A stretch of 64,000 bases of DNA from Cyprinodon diabolis (Eukaryota; Chordata; Actinopteri; Cyprinodontiformes; Cyprinodontidae). The DNA lies in NCBI GenBank assembly GCA_030533445.1, contig CM060065.1:52431964-52495963 (forward strand), read 5' to 3'. The translations under genes and the position numbers were made by a program. The notes below the pieces were generated by a model, which was given only the letters and a program-made list of their open reading frames with translations, did not search any database and was not told the DNA's origin. Shown here one piece after another: positions 1 through 8,796 of the stretch. Each line of letters opens with the position of its first letter. Position 1 is the first letter of the stretch.

Positions 1-87
1 CCTGAATGTTGGAAATTGTAAATCGTATAGTGGGCGGCCCCTTCCGAGCCCGTTCCTGAGCCGCAGTGGGCGGTCCCCTCTGAATCT

Positions 88-2203
88 GTTGCGGCCGGCC
101 TCCAGAGCGTCTGACTCAGCTCCGGCCCCCCGGCCGGCCTCCAGAGCGTCTGCCTCGCCACCGGCCCCCCGGCCGGCCTCCAGAGCGTCTGCCTCAGCTC
201 CGGCCCCGCGGCCGGCCTGCAGAGCGTCTGCCTCGCCTCCGGCCCCGCAGCCGGCCTCCAGAGCGTCTGCCTCGCCACCGGCCCCCCGGCCGGCCTCCAG
301 AGCGTCTGCCTCAGCTCCGGCCCCGCGGCCGGCCTGCAGAGCGTCTGCCTCAGCTCCGGCCCCCCGGCCGGCCTCCAGAGCGTCTGCCTCGCCACCGGCC
401 CCACGGCCGGCCTCCAGAGCGTCTGCCTCAGCTCCGGCCCCCCGGCCGGCCTGCAGAGCGTCTGCCTCGCCACCGGCCCCCCGGCCGGCCTCCAGAGCGT
501 CTGCCTCAGCTCCGGCCCCCCGGCCAGCCTCCAGAGCGTCTGCCTCGCCACCGGCCCCCCGGCCGGCCTCCAGAGCGTCTGCCTCAGCTCCGGCCCCGCG
601 GCCGGCCTGCAGAGCGTCTGCCTCGCCTCCGGCCCCGCAGCCGGCCTCCAGAGCGTCTGCCTCGCCACCGGCCCCACGGCCGGCCTCCAGAGCGTCTGCC
701 TCAGCTCCGGCCCCCCGGCCGGCCTCCAGAGCGTCTGCCTCAGCTCCGGCCCCCCGGCCGGCCTCCAGAGCGTCTGCCTCGCCACCGGCCCCACGGCCGG
801 CCTCCAGAGCGTCTGCCTCAGCTCCGGCCCCCCGGCCGGCCTCCAGAGCGTCTGCCTCAGCTCCGGCCCCCCGGCCGGCCTCCAGAGCGTCTGCTTCAGC
901 TCCGGCCCCCCGGCCGGCCTCCAGAGCGTCTGCCTCGCCACCGGCCCCCCGGCCGGCCTCCAGAGCGTCTGCCTCAGCTCCGGCCCCGCGGCCGGCCTGC
1001 AGAGCATCTGCCTCAGCTCCGGCCCCCCGGCCGGCCTCCAGAGCGTCTTGCTCAGCTCCGGCCCCGCGGCCGGCCTGCAGAGCGTCTGCCTCACCTCCGG
1101 CCCCCCGGTTGGCCTCCAGAGCGTCTGCCTCGCCTCCGGCCCCCCGGCCGGCCTCCAGAGCGTCTTCCTCACCTCCGGGCCCCCGGCCGATCTCCAGAGC
1201 GTCTGCCTCAGCTCCGGCCCCCCGGCCGGCCTCCAGAGCGTCTGCCTCGCCTCCGGCCCCGCAGCCGGCCTCCAGAGCGTCTGCCTCGCCACCGGCCCCA
1301 CGGCCGGCCTCCAGAGCTTCTGCCTCGCCACCGACCCCACGGCCGGCCTCCAGAGCATCTGCCTCAGCTCCGGCCCCCCGGCCGGCCTCCAGAGCGTCTG
1401 CCTCAGCTCCGGCCCCCCGGCCGGCCTCCAGAGCGTCTGCCTCAGCTCCGGCCCCCCGGCCGGCCTCCAGAGCGTCTGCCTCGCCACCGGCCCCACGGCC
1501 GGCCTCCAGAGCGTCTGCCTCAGCTCCGGCCCCCCGGCCGGCCTCCAGAGCGTCTGCCTCAGCTCCGGCCCCCCGGCTGGCCTCCAGAGCGTCTGCCTCA
1601 GCTCCGGCCCCCCGGCCGGCCTGCAGAGCGTCTGCCTCACCTCCGGCCCCCCGGTTGGCCTCCAGAGCGTCTGCCTCGCCTCCGGCCCCCCGGCCGGCCT
1701 GCAGAGCGTCTGCCTCACCTCCGGCCCCCCGGCCGGCCTCCAGAGCGTCTGCCTCAGCTCCGGCCCCGCGGCCGGCCTGCAGAGCGTCTGCCTCAGCTCC
1801 GGCCCCGCGGCCGGCCTGCAGAGCGTCTGCCTCAGCTCCGGCCCCGCGGCCGGCCTGCAGAGCGTCTGCCTCAGCTCCGGCCCCGCGGCCGGCCTGCAGA
1901 GCGTCTGCCTCACCTCCGGCCCCCCGGCTGCCTCCAGAGCGTCTGCCTCGCCTCCGGCCCCCCGGCCGGCCTCCAGAGCGTCTGCCTCACCTCCAGGCCC
2001 CCGGTCGGCCTCCAGAGCGTCTGCCTCCGGCCCCCCGGTTTTCCTCCAGAGCGTCTGCCTCGCCTCCGGCCCTCCAGCCGGCCTCCAGAGCGTCTGCCTC
2101 AGCTCCGGCCCCGCGGCCGACCTCCAGAGCGTCTGCCTCGCCTCCGACCCCCGGCCGGCCTCCAGAGCGTCTGCCTCACCTCCGGCCCCACGGCCGGCCT
2201 CCT
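88..2203. repeat. 39-bp GC-rich minisatellite inside an LTR retrotransposon
   Basis: About 54 head-to-tail copies of a 39-bp unit (core CCAGAGCGTCTGCCTC followed by a GGCCCC/GGCCGGCC block). Units vary mainly by AGCTCC against GCCACC or GCCTCC, and by CCTCC against CCTGC. Because 39 is a multiple of three, an 839-codon frame of Pro-Ala-Ser-Arg-rich repeats stays open; there is no recognisable domain, so I do not call it a gene. The array runs into non-repetitive DNA that ends at a polypurine tract and LTR (2361-2831), so it probably lies in the 3' part of a Gypsy-like element whose 5' part is outside the window. Confidence 0.9.
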
Positions 2204-2360
2204 GAGACTTTTCGTTGCCCTCGCCCACCCTGGGTGGGTTGTTTTTTGTTTTCAGACTCTGTTTTGTTTTCCTGCCTGCCTACCTGGTTCCCCCGCCGCC
2301 CACCCTGGGTGGGTAGTTTTTTGTTTCTGGACATTTTAGGGTGTCCGGGATCCGTCCTTA

Positions 2361-2372
2361 AGTGGGGGGTAC
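2361..2372 (+). other. Polypurine tract of LTR retrotransposon
   Basis: AGTGGGGGGTAC lies immediately before the LTR start TGTCAG. Purine-rich tracts at this position prime plus-strand DNA synthesis in LTR elements. It fixes the element's orientation as plus and the 5' edge of its 3' LTR. Confidence 0.7.
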
Positions 2373-2831
2373 TGTCAGAGTCTTGTTCTGTTTGTTCCTG
2401 TTTTTCTTGGTTTTCCATTTGTTGTCCTCTGCTGCCCTCTTGTGTCCTCCCTTGCTCTGTTTTTCTGTTCTGCCTTCACCTGTTTTCAATCCCCTCGTTA
2501 GCTCTCTCTTTGTCTCTGTCCCCTTTAAAAGCCCTCCCTCTTCAGTTCCTGTTTGCTGGATCCTCGTCTAACTTCTGTCTGTGTTCCTCGTCTCTCCCTG
2601 GCCTCTAGTTTTGGTTTACCCCGATGTCTCCTTGGTTCAGGTGCGTTAGTAGTTTTCTGTTGGACTCTGATTCCTGCCCTTGGATCTGTGAACTTAAATA
2701 AATCGACTTTAATTCACCTCTGCCAACTGGTCTCTGCAATTGGGTCCTCCAAACAAACACCGCTTCATGGCAAAAGTCTGTCTAAGTCTAGTCTAAGTCT
2801 AACTTAACACACACTAACTAAACTCCTGTCA
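2373..2831 (+). mobile_element. 3' LTR of a Gypsy-like retrotransposon
   Basis: This 459-bp segment begins TGTCA and ends TGTCA, with a T-rich interior, a TATA-like TTTAAAA near 2525 and an AATAAA polyadenylation signal near 2696. It is alignable in places with the solo LTR at 4327-4832 (for example the GCTGCCCTCTTGTGT and TCCTCGTCTAACTTC blocks), so both belong to one family. The internal region and 5' LTR are not in the window, so the target duplication cannot be checked. Assignment to Gypsy/Ty3 rests on LTR style and polypurine tract, not on pol. Confidence 0.7.
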
Positions 2832-2948
2832 CAATGTCCTCTGGGCAAGAAACCATGAAGTGTAAAAATCTACATGCTGGCGGCTGCTGCAGAGGAAAAT
2901 CCAAATAAACTTGCAGTATTGGTTGAATAAAATGCCATTTCTCTACAA

Positions 2949-3320
2949 TCATTCAGGCCGACTGGGACGGACCTGCTGAAGTCTCCAGACTGTCAAACAC
3001 ATAAAGCCTTGGATCAGCTCCATTTCATTCAGATGGATCACCGGTCGTCTCAGCTCCCTCTCCTCGCTCCTCGCTCTTCCTCTCCTCGCGGTGTCGCTCT
3101 GAGGAGGAGGAGTTGCAGCCCGTTGCCTCATGCAGTGGAGATGACAGGCAGCTCTGAATGCTTTAGTCATGAGTCTCTGAGCAGCAGCAGCAGCAGCAGC
3201 AGCAGCAGTTCGTCTCTTTGATGCTTCAGCGCTGATGACGACATCCAGATCAGTGAAGGTGTAACGCTGCTCAGACAGCAGGAGAAGAAGAGCAATCAGT
3301 CGCTCCTCTAACTCCATCAT
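2949..3320 (-). other. Open frame with polyalanine from a CTG run; gene status uncertain
   Basis: A 123-codon open frame starting MMELEERLIALLLLLSEQ contains nine alanines encoded by the (CAG)n/(CTG)n tract at 3181-3208 and an Arg-rich C-terminal half. I recognise no domain. It could be a transposase or host-gene remnant, or chance. No splice sites or partner exons were identified. Confidence 0.2.
3181..3208. repeat. (CAG)n trinucleotide microsatellite
   Basis: Nine uninterrupted CAG units flanked by imperfect AGCAG sequence. On the minus strand it reads as polyalanine in the uncertain open frame around it. Confidence 0.9.
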
Positions 3321-3536
3321 CTCAGCTCAAAGGAAGTCTCTGTCCTGACCTTTCTTTTTGGTTCTGAATAAAATGTTATAATTCAAACAAAGATAAGCTG
3401 ATATTAGATAAATTGTTGTTTTTTAATCATAATTCCACTAATCATGGAGAGAAATATGTTGTTAAAAAGATTCCTCCCCAAACTCTGAGCTCAGGTTGTT
3501 TCTCCATCAGCGGCAGCTTTTAAATAGACAGAAGAA

Positions 3537-3700
3537 GCAAATCGTTCAAAGTCAATGACTGGATGCAATCAGCTGCTTTTCTTTAAGAAAAAACTTGGAA
3601 ACCAATCTGACTGGATGACTTGACTGAAATGTTGGTGCTATTTACATAAATTAAATTAAATTGACTTGGTACAGAGTTTTATCATCAATTGAATTCAGTT
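3537..3700 (+). repeat. Degenerate teleost LINE-type 3' tail
   Basis: GGATGCAATCAGCTG, a GACTGGATGA block and a terminal AAATTAAATTAAATTGA tail also occur, in the same order, at 5400-5545. The shared arrangement marks two copies of one interspersed repeat. Family assignment (LINE 3' untranslated region) is inferred from the ending and its abundance in fish genomes. Confidence 0.5.
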
Positions 3701-3764
3701 TATTTATGTAACGCCAACACATGAAAATAATTACTATAATTACCTCCAACTATGAGGCTTAGAG

Positions 3765-3970
3765 CAGTGCTCCCAAATTCTGGTTAGGTGTCCTTCACCT
3801 TTGAGATTTGGCTCATCTTCAACACACCTGAGTCATATAATTAGCTCAATAGAACGACTCTGGAAAACTTGACTGCATGCTGAGACGGTAATTCTGCCGT
3901 TTCATTCAGTGTGGAAGCAGAAAGATATCTAAAATCTGCAGGAAACCAGACCTGGAGGACAGTGACTAAG
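3765..3970. mobile_element. Degenerate hAT-type MITE
   Basis: The left part GTGCTCCCAAATTCTGGTTA and the right part CCAGACCTGGAGGACAGTG resemble the ends of short hAT-derived elements common in fish (lone TIRs around a CTGCAGG core). Ends are too diverged to set exact limits or find a target duplication. Confidence 0.35.
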
Positions 3971-4043
3971 GAATTCTAGCTTAGAAAATCACAATGCTAA
4001 TGGCCACTTCCAATCGCCTATACAACATGCAATCTGTTTAATT

Positions 4044-4244
4044 CAGGCATCCCCAAACTCGGTCCTCAAGGCCCCCTGTCCTGCAGGTTTTAGAGGTTTC
4101 TCTGCTTCAGCACAGCTGGTTATAATGATTGCAGTAGACCAAAAGCCTGTTAATCAGCTTTCAATTAAAATCAGCTGGGCTGGAGCAAGGAAACCTCTAA
4201 AACCTGCAGGACAGGGGGCCTTGGACCAAGTTTGGGGATGCATG
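4044..4244. mobile_element. hAT MITE, 201 bp, with 8-bp target duplication
   Basis: The terminal inverted repeats read CAGGCATCCCCAAACT on the left and AGTTTGGGGATGCATG on the right. The inner arms are also complementary (the CCTGTCCTGCAGGTTTTAGA block and its reverse complement). It is flanked by GTTTAATT (4036-4043) and GTTTAGTT (4245-4252), an 8-bp duplication with one mismatch, as expected of hAT transposition. There is no coding capacity. Confidence 0.8.
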
Positions 4245-4326
4245 GTTTAGTTCATTAAAGGACAGAACCAAACTAATTTGCACATCTCAGCATTTCTGCA
4301 CCAACGAGCCGACTTATTGCACATAC

Positions 4327-4832
4327 TGTCATAGTTCTGTTCTATTATGTTTTCTTTTGAGTTTGCAGTTTTACTTTGCTCAATGTTTTCTAGTTTTAGT
4401 GGTTTAATTCTTATTTTGTTGTGTTTTCTGGTTATTTTCAGTTTTCAGGGGTTTTTTTGTTGCCCTTTGCTGCCCTCTTGTGTTCTCCTTTTTCCGTAGC
4501 TCCTTTCCTGTTCTGCTCTGTTCACATCTGCTCCCAATCTGCTCGTTACTCCTCTCTTTGTTTCAATCTCCCATAAATACACTCTCTGTTCAGTTCCTCA
4601 GTGCTGGTTCCTCGTCTAACTTCCTCCAACTCCGTCTCTCTGAGTTTTCCTCCTCGTGAAAGTTTCCCCCTGATGTCTCCTTGGTTTCTGTTTAGTTTGG
4701 ACTTCTTTCATATTTGGATTTTTGGATTTCTGCCTCAGTTGTTTTTTTTATACTTTATTAAATCATCAAGAAACTCACATCTGCCTCCCTGCCTCTGCAT
4801 TTGGGTCCACAATCCTCAACCCAATCCTGACA
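4327..4832 (+). mobile_element. Solo LTR of the same retrotransposon family, 5-bp TSD
   Basis: This 506-bp element begins TGTCA and ends TGACA, a perfect inverted terminal pair, and is flanked by the exact 5-bp duplication CATAC (4322-4326 and 4833-4837). A TATA-like ATAAATA occurs near 4573. It shares blocks with the LTR at 2373-2831. The single flanked LTR is the expected product of recombination between two LTRs of a full element. Confidence 0.85.
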
Positions 4833-5239
4833 CATACTAAGAAAAATAATTGGAATTTAACGCCCCCTATTTTGAATCTATGAAGATTGAGCTATGAATA
4901 TTGGCTCTTAATGTTAGGGTCTCTGGTGTTATGCTGTTTTTTCTGGTGTGAGTGAGCTTCCTGTCAAAGAGAGGATCTTTGCTGGTGGCTGGGTCGATCC
5001 TTATTGCTGCACACCTGAGAACATTTCTCAATCAAGATGAGGAGGCCAAGGATCAGCTCTCGTCGCTGGATGTTTACAGCTGATGATTCAGCCAAAGACC
5101 TAAACCAGGAATATCTTTCTTCTTGAAATTTGCCTTCTTGTGAATCTCTTTCATGTTGACGCTGTTATTGTTCCAGACAACCACTGAACCTCAGTTGGTC
5201 TCTGATCTTCATGTAAAAGGTGTTACCTGTGTGCAGTTC

Positions 5240-5545
5240 TGTCTGTCACCTGCCTGCCCGCCTCTCCAGCACGCTGTCTCAGCAGATGGCCGCTCACACT
5301 GAGCCTGGTTCTGCTTGAGGTTTCTCCCTTTTCAAAGGGAGTTTTTCCTCTCCACTGTCGCTACAAGCATGCTTAGTGTGAGGGATTGCCTTCGAGTCAA
5401 TGAGTCGATGCAATCAGCTGGTTTTCCTTAGAAAACTTTGAATCAGTTTGACTGGATGATCTGGTGAACTGGAAAGTGACCTGAGATGACATGTTTCTTC
5501 ATTTGTTGCTATATAAATAAACTGAATTAAATTGATTTGCAAAAA
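5240..5545 (+). repeat. LINE-type 3' end remnant
   Basis: It contains GGTTCTGCTTGAGGTTTCTC, a GGGAGTTTTTCCTCTCCACT block and the terminal GCTATATAAATAAACTGAAT tail, an arrangement found widely as the 3' end of fish non-LTR retrotransposons. The last 150 bp are shared with 3537-3700. No reading frame survives. Confidence 0.5.
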
Positions 5546-6790
5546 GCTCGGAGAGCCTTGTTTACTGGGTGAGAGGAGTTAAACGGGTATCTAAACCCTT
5601 TAAAAATCCATTACAATACACAAATATATAGAGATTAAATATAATAAGCTGCTATAAGCTCAATTGTTTAGCCCATATTGAATCTTCTATATACCATAAT
5701 TTGCTGCACATCCTGATTTTTCTTTGTTCATTTGACCTTTTTTAACCTTTCTGTGGTTTCTGGTAATCGTTTTCATCCACAGTGTTGGACAAATGATTTA
5801 ACTCTTTGCCTGAAAAAAAACTTTCTCTTTTAATTAACCATTTTGGAAGTTTGGCATTCACACTTTTCTAATATAGATCATATGCAATGTTTTATATGAA
5901 ACCCTGTTGTTGATTTCTTTTATAACTCGGCACCTTATGTTCATTTAAAATCATTCAGCCTACTTCATGTAGGGGGTTAGCACCTCACCATGTTTTAACC
6001 AATAACTGCTCACTCATTTGGAACATCAGTAGAGGGAAGTTTCTGATGGGATTAATGTGATCATGTGAGCAGAACCTGCTTATGTACCTATTGATCTCTT
6101 AGAACGGTTTGCTGTTGTTATTTGGGTCCAATGAGAACTACAATATAACTTATAGCATAACAGTTTTCTGTTGTTGCACTGCAACACATCTGGAACATTT
6201 GGGTTTATTTCTGTGATTTTCTGTTCTTGAAATTTTGTTGTTGTCGTTTAAAATAACTATAATCATATACTTGCGGTCAGACGGTGAGGGGAACCAGACA
6301 ACATTTGACAAAAAAAATGTGTTCATTATTACTGCATGCGGTAATAAAACAGTAAAAAGAGAATCATTGAAGGTGAAACAGGATTTCAAGGGATCTGGAG
6401 CTGCTGACCCTTAGAGTGAGAGTTTGGATGGAGGCTTAGTTTCGCTCACAAAAGAGGACAAGCTGGAAAAACAGCTAATAGGTGAGAAACAATGTTTTCA
6501 GTCCTGGGATCCAGTCCTACTCCTCTCTGTATGGGAATTTCTACTGTGACTGCAGATCAGACCCAGAGGTCATGCAGACAGAGGAGTGAGTAGACACTGA
6601 CATCTAGTGGTCACAGACTGCAACTCTCTGTTTGTAGCAGGGTTGCATCAAATGCATTGACTGGGCTCTGAAAAATAAAAATGCAAACCCTGCAGCTGGA
6701 ATTTATAAACTAACAAAGAGGATTAGAGCCAATGAAAAAATAAAAAAGTTAACTAATTATTATTGGATATTATTTCAGATTCATATGGGA
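5546..6790. other. AT-rich spacer, nothing recognised
   Basis: AT-rich DNA without convincing exons, splice pairs or a bounded repeat. Short open frames here show no family resemblance. Confidence 0.5.
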
Positions 6791-6859
6791 AAAAAGTCAG
6801 AAGACAGAAATACAAGTTTTGAACATCTAAAAGACAAAAACTTTAGTACTTGGATTAAA

Positions 6860-7280
6860 CAAGTCTCTTAAACATGACCCAAAGTTAAATTTGTTAATAA
6901 ATAACACACTCATTGAGCAAGTAACAGAAGCTAAGCTTCTTGGTGTCTTTTTGGATAATAAACTGTCTTGGTCAAGACACACTGAAGCTGTTGTAAAGAA
7001 CATTGGCAGAGCTTTAGCTATGTTGAGAAGATGTTGCAAATTGATGCCAGCTGATTTGACTAAGCTTATAGTAAGAACATTAATAATTTCTCAACTTGAC
7101 TACTGTCAAACACTATGGTCAAATGCAAAAAGAAAAGATTTAGAGAAACTTCAAATAATGCAGAATAAAGCATTCTAATGAAAGAATGGAACTCATTGCC
7201 ATTAATTCTCATAAAAATTGTAAATAAATCTGCTTTTAAAATGCAACTTAAGAAGTTTTTAGGAGCAACTTATCTATAAA
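6860..7280 (+). pseudogene. LINE reverse-transcriptase C-terminal fragment (L2/CR1-like)
   Basis: The frame at 6891-7178 carries motifs typical of the region after the RT palm in L2/CR1-like LINE polyproteins: KLLGVFLDNKLSWSRH and ISQLDYCQTLWSNA, then LQIMQNKAF. The final part (an EWNSLP-like stretch and a LKKFL-like ending, about 7180-7275) follows in another frame after a small deletion, so the copy is broken. Only the 3' end of the element is present, as expected of 5'-truncated LINE insertions. Confidence 0.7.
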
Positions 7281-8200
7281 TGAAATAGTTTCATATTCTA
7301 ATTTATTGTAACTTATTCATAAAATGTTAAAATTTTAAATTGTAACTTTCCCCTTTTCTATGAATGTTCCGTCTTATTGATATGTATATAATATTTGTCA
7401 TCTGTCAAACATGTTTATGAATTTACATTGTATACTGTATTTTAATGATGTGGACCTCAGGAAGAGTATCTGTCCATATTTAATGTCTATGCATATTTTT
7501 CGGACTTCAACCAGCAATATCAGCAATGGCATTGGGTGGATTCACTTTTATGACCAAATCTAACTCTATTTGCTTCATGTTTATATCTACTAAAATCCAT
7601 CAAAGTTTCATCATAAGACATTGAAACTGGGGGAAAATTCATAATGATGTATTTTAACTTCTGTGATTCTGGCTGTAAAACATTAAAGCCTCATAGAAAA
7701 TACTGTAAGAACAACTTTTATGAACTAAAGAACTAAAATGTTCTTCTGGTGTGATCCAACAAACCTCTGGCAGGAAGAATCTGTCGTCTTTTTCACCTTT
7801 TTCACTCCACTCTATCCTTCTGGTGTATTTCCTTTCACTGCTGCTATTATACACACTGATCGGAACTATTATAAGTGAACTAGTGAGCTGATTAGACAGA
7901 GAGGCCAATCTTGGACTGAGTCATTAAAATGTTTCTATTCACTGCATTTTTTAACAAGTAAACGTCTGACTGGTTCACTTTAAGCCTGGTTAATTCAATA
8001 CAGCTGATATACTTCAAAACATAGTAAACTATTTGCCACAAGTCAGAGGCTCTTTTAATCCTCTTCAAATGGAAAAGTAGAAAAAAACTAAATATAATAA
8101 GTTAGACCCTAAAGAAAAGAAAGTAGATTTTTAAACGATTCTTAACTTAAAAGGGTTTCAGTAATTTAAACTTTAAATCTTGATTTAGTTTAGTATGGAA
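7281..8200. other. AT-rich spacer, nothing recognised
   Basis: Low-complexity AT-rich DNA upstream of GPATCH1. No exons, RNA genes or bounded repeats are supported. Confidence 0.45.
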
Positions 8201-8357
8201 GCCCGTTTCCGCCACTCGGTACAAAAAACAAAACAAAAAAAAAAGAAAACATTATCTCGTTATAATGAGATACTATCGCATTATATTAAGTTACTATCTC
8301 ATTATAACAAGATATTTTTTTTTTTTTTACAGCGTGGTGGAAACGGGCTTCCATAGA
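8198..8357. repeat. Short inverted-repeat element
   Basis: TATGGAAGCCCGTTTCCGCC on the left pairs with the reverse complement of GTGGTGGAAACGGGCTTCCA on the right. The interior is A/T-rich with ATTATAA repeats. It looks like a small MITE; the target duplication is not clear. Confidence 0.6.
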
Positions 8358-8394
8358 AAACTCATCGTTACTTTAAAACGGAAGAGGATTATAA

Positions 8395-8661
8395 GGAAGA
8401 GGATTAGGGCCAGTGGAAAAAAAAAAAAGTTAACTGATTTTTACATTTTATTTCAGTTTAGTATGGGATAAAAGTCAGAATTCTGACTTTTATCTCAGAA
8501 TTCTGACTTTTTTTATTGTTAGAATTCAGTCAGAATTATGAGAAAAAAAGTCAGAATTCTGACTTTAATCTCAGAATTTTTTTTTTCCCATGTTAAACTG
8601 AAATAAAATTTAAAAATCAGTTAACATCAGTTTTTTTTTTCAGTGGCCCTAATCCTCTTCC
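8395..8661. mobile_element. MITE with AATTCTGA repeats abutting the GPATCH1 start
   Basis: The terminal inverted repeats are GGAAGAGGATTAGGGCCAGT and its near-complement CAGTGGCCCTAATCCTCTTCC. The interior has TTTATTTCAGTTTAGTATGG facing its complement, and palindromic GTCAGAATTCTGAC units. A second, much larger member of the family is at 23449-25943. The right end is only 65 bp from the GPATCH1 ATG, so the element probably lies in or beside the promoter or 5' UTR. Confidence 0.75.
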
Positions 8662-8726
8662 CTACTTTGACGCTTCGTCTTCCTATGTATTTTGTCCCTC
8701 TGCAGATGCCGTAGTTGTGTACAAAC

Positions 8727-8796
8727 ATGGCGTCGGAAGGCGGCGGCGAGGAGGACTTTGTGAGTTTCGGGACTCCTCTGGAGCCTCTGGAGGAAG
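8727..8796 (+). CDS. gpatch1: GPATCH1 exon 1
   Basis: Residues 1-24. The start codon context is AAACATGG (G at +4). It encodes the acidic start with [17 protein letters not shown] and ends phase 1 at donor GTGAGG. Confidence 0.93.

Noticed and set aside
89..2608. 839-codon Pro-Ala-Ser-Arg repeat frame
   Set aside because: A product of the 39-bp unit length. It runs on into LTR sequence and has no domain or splice context.
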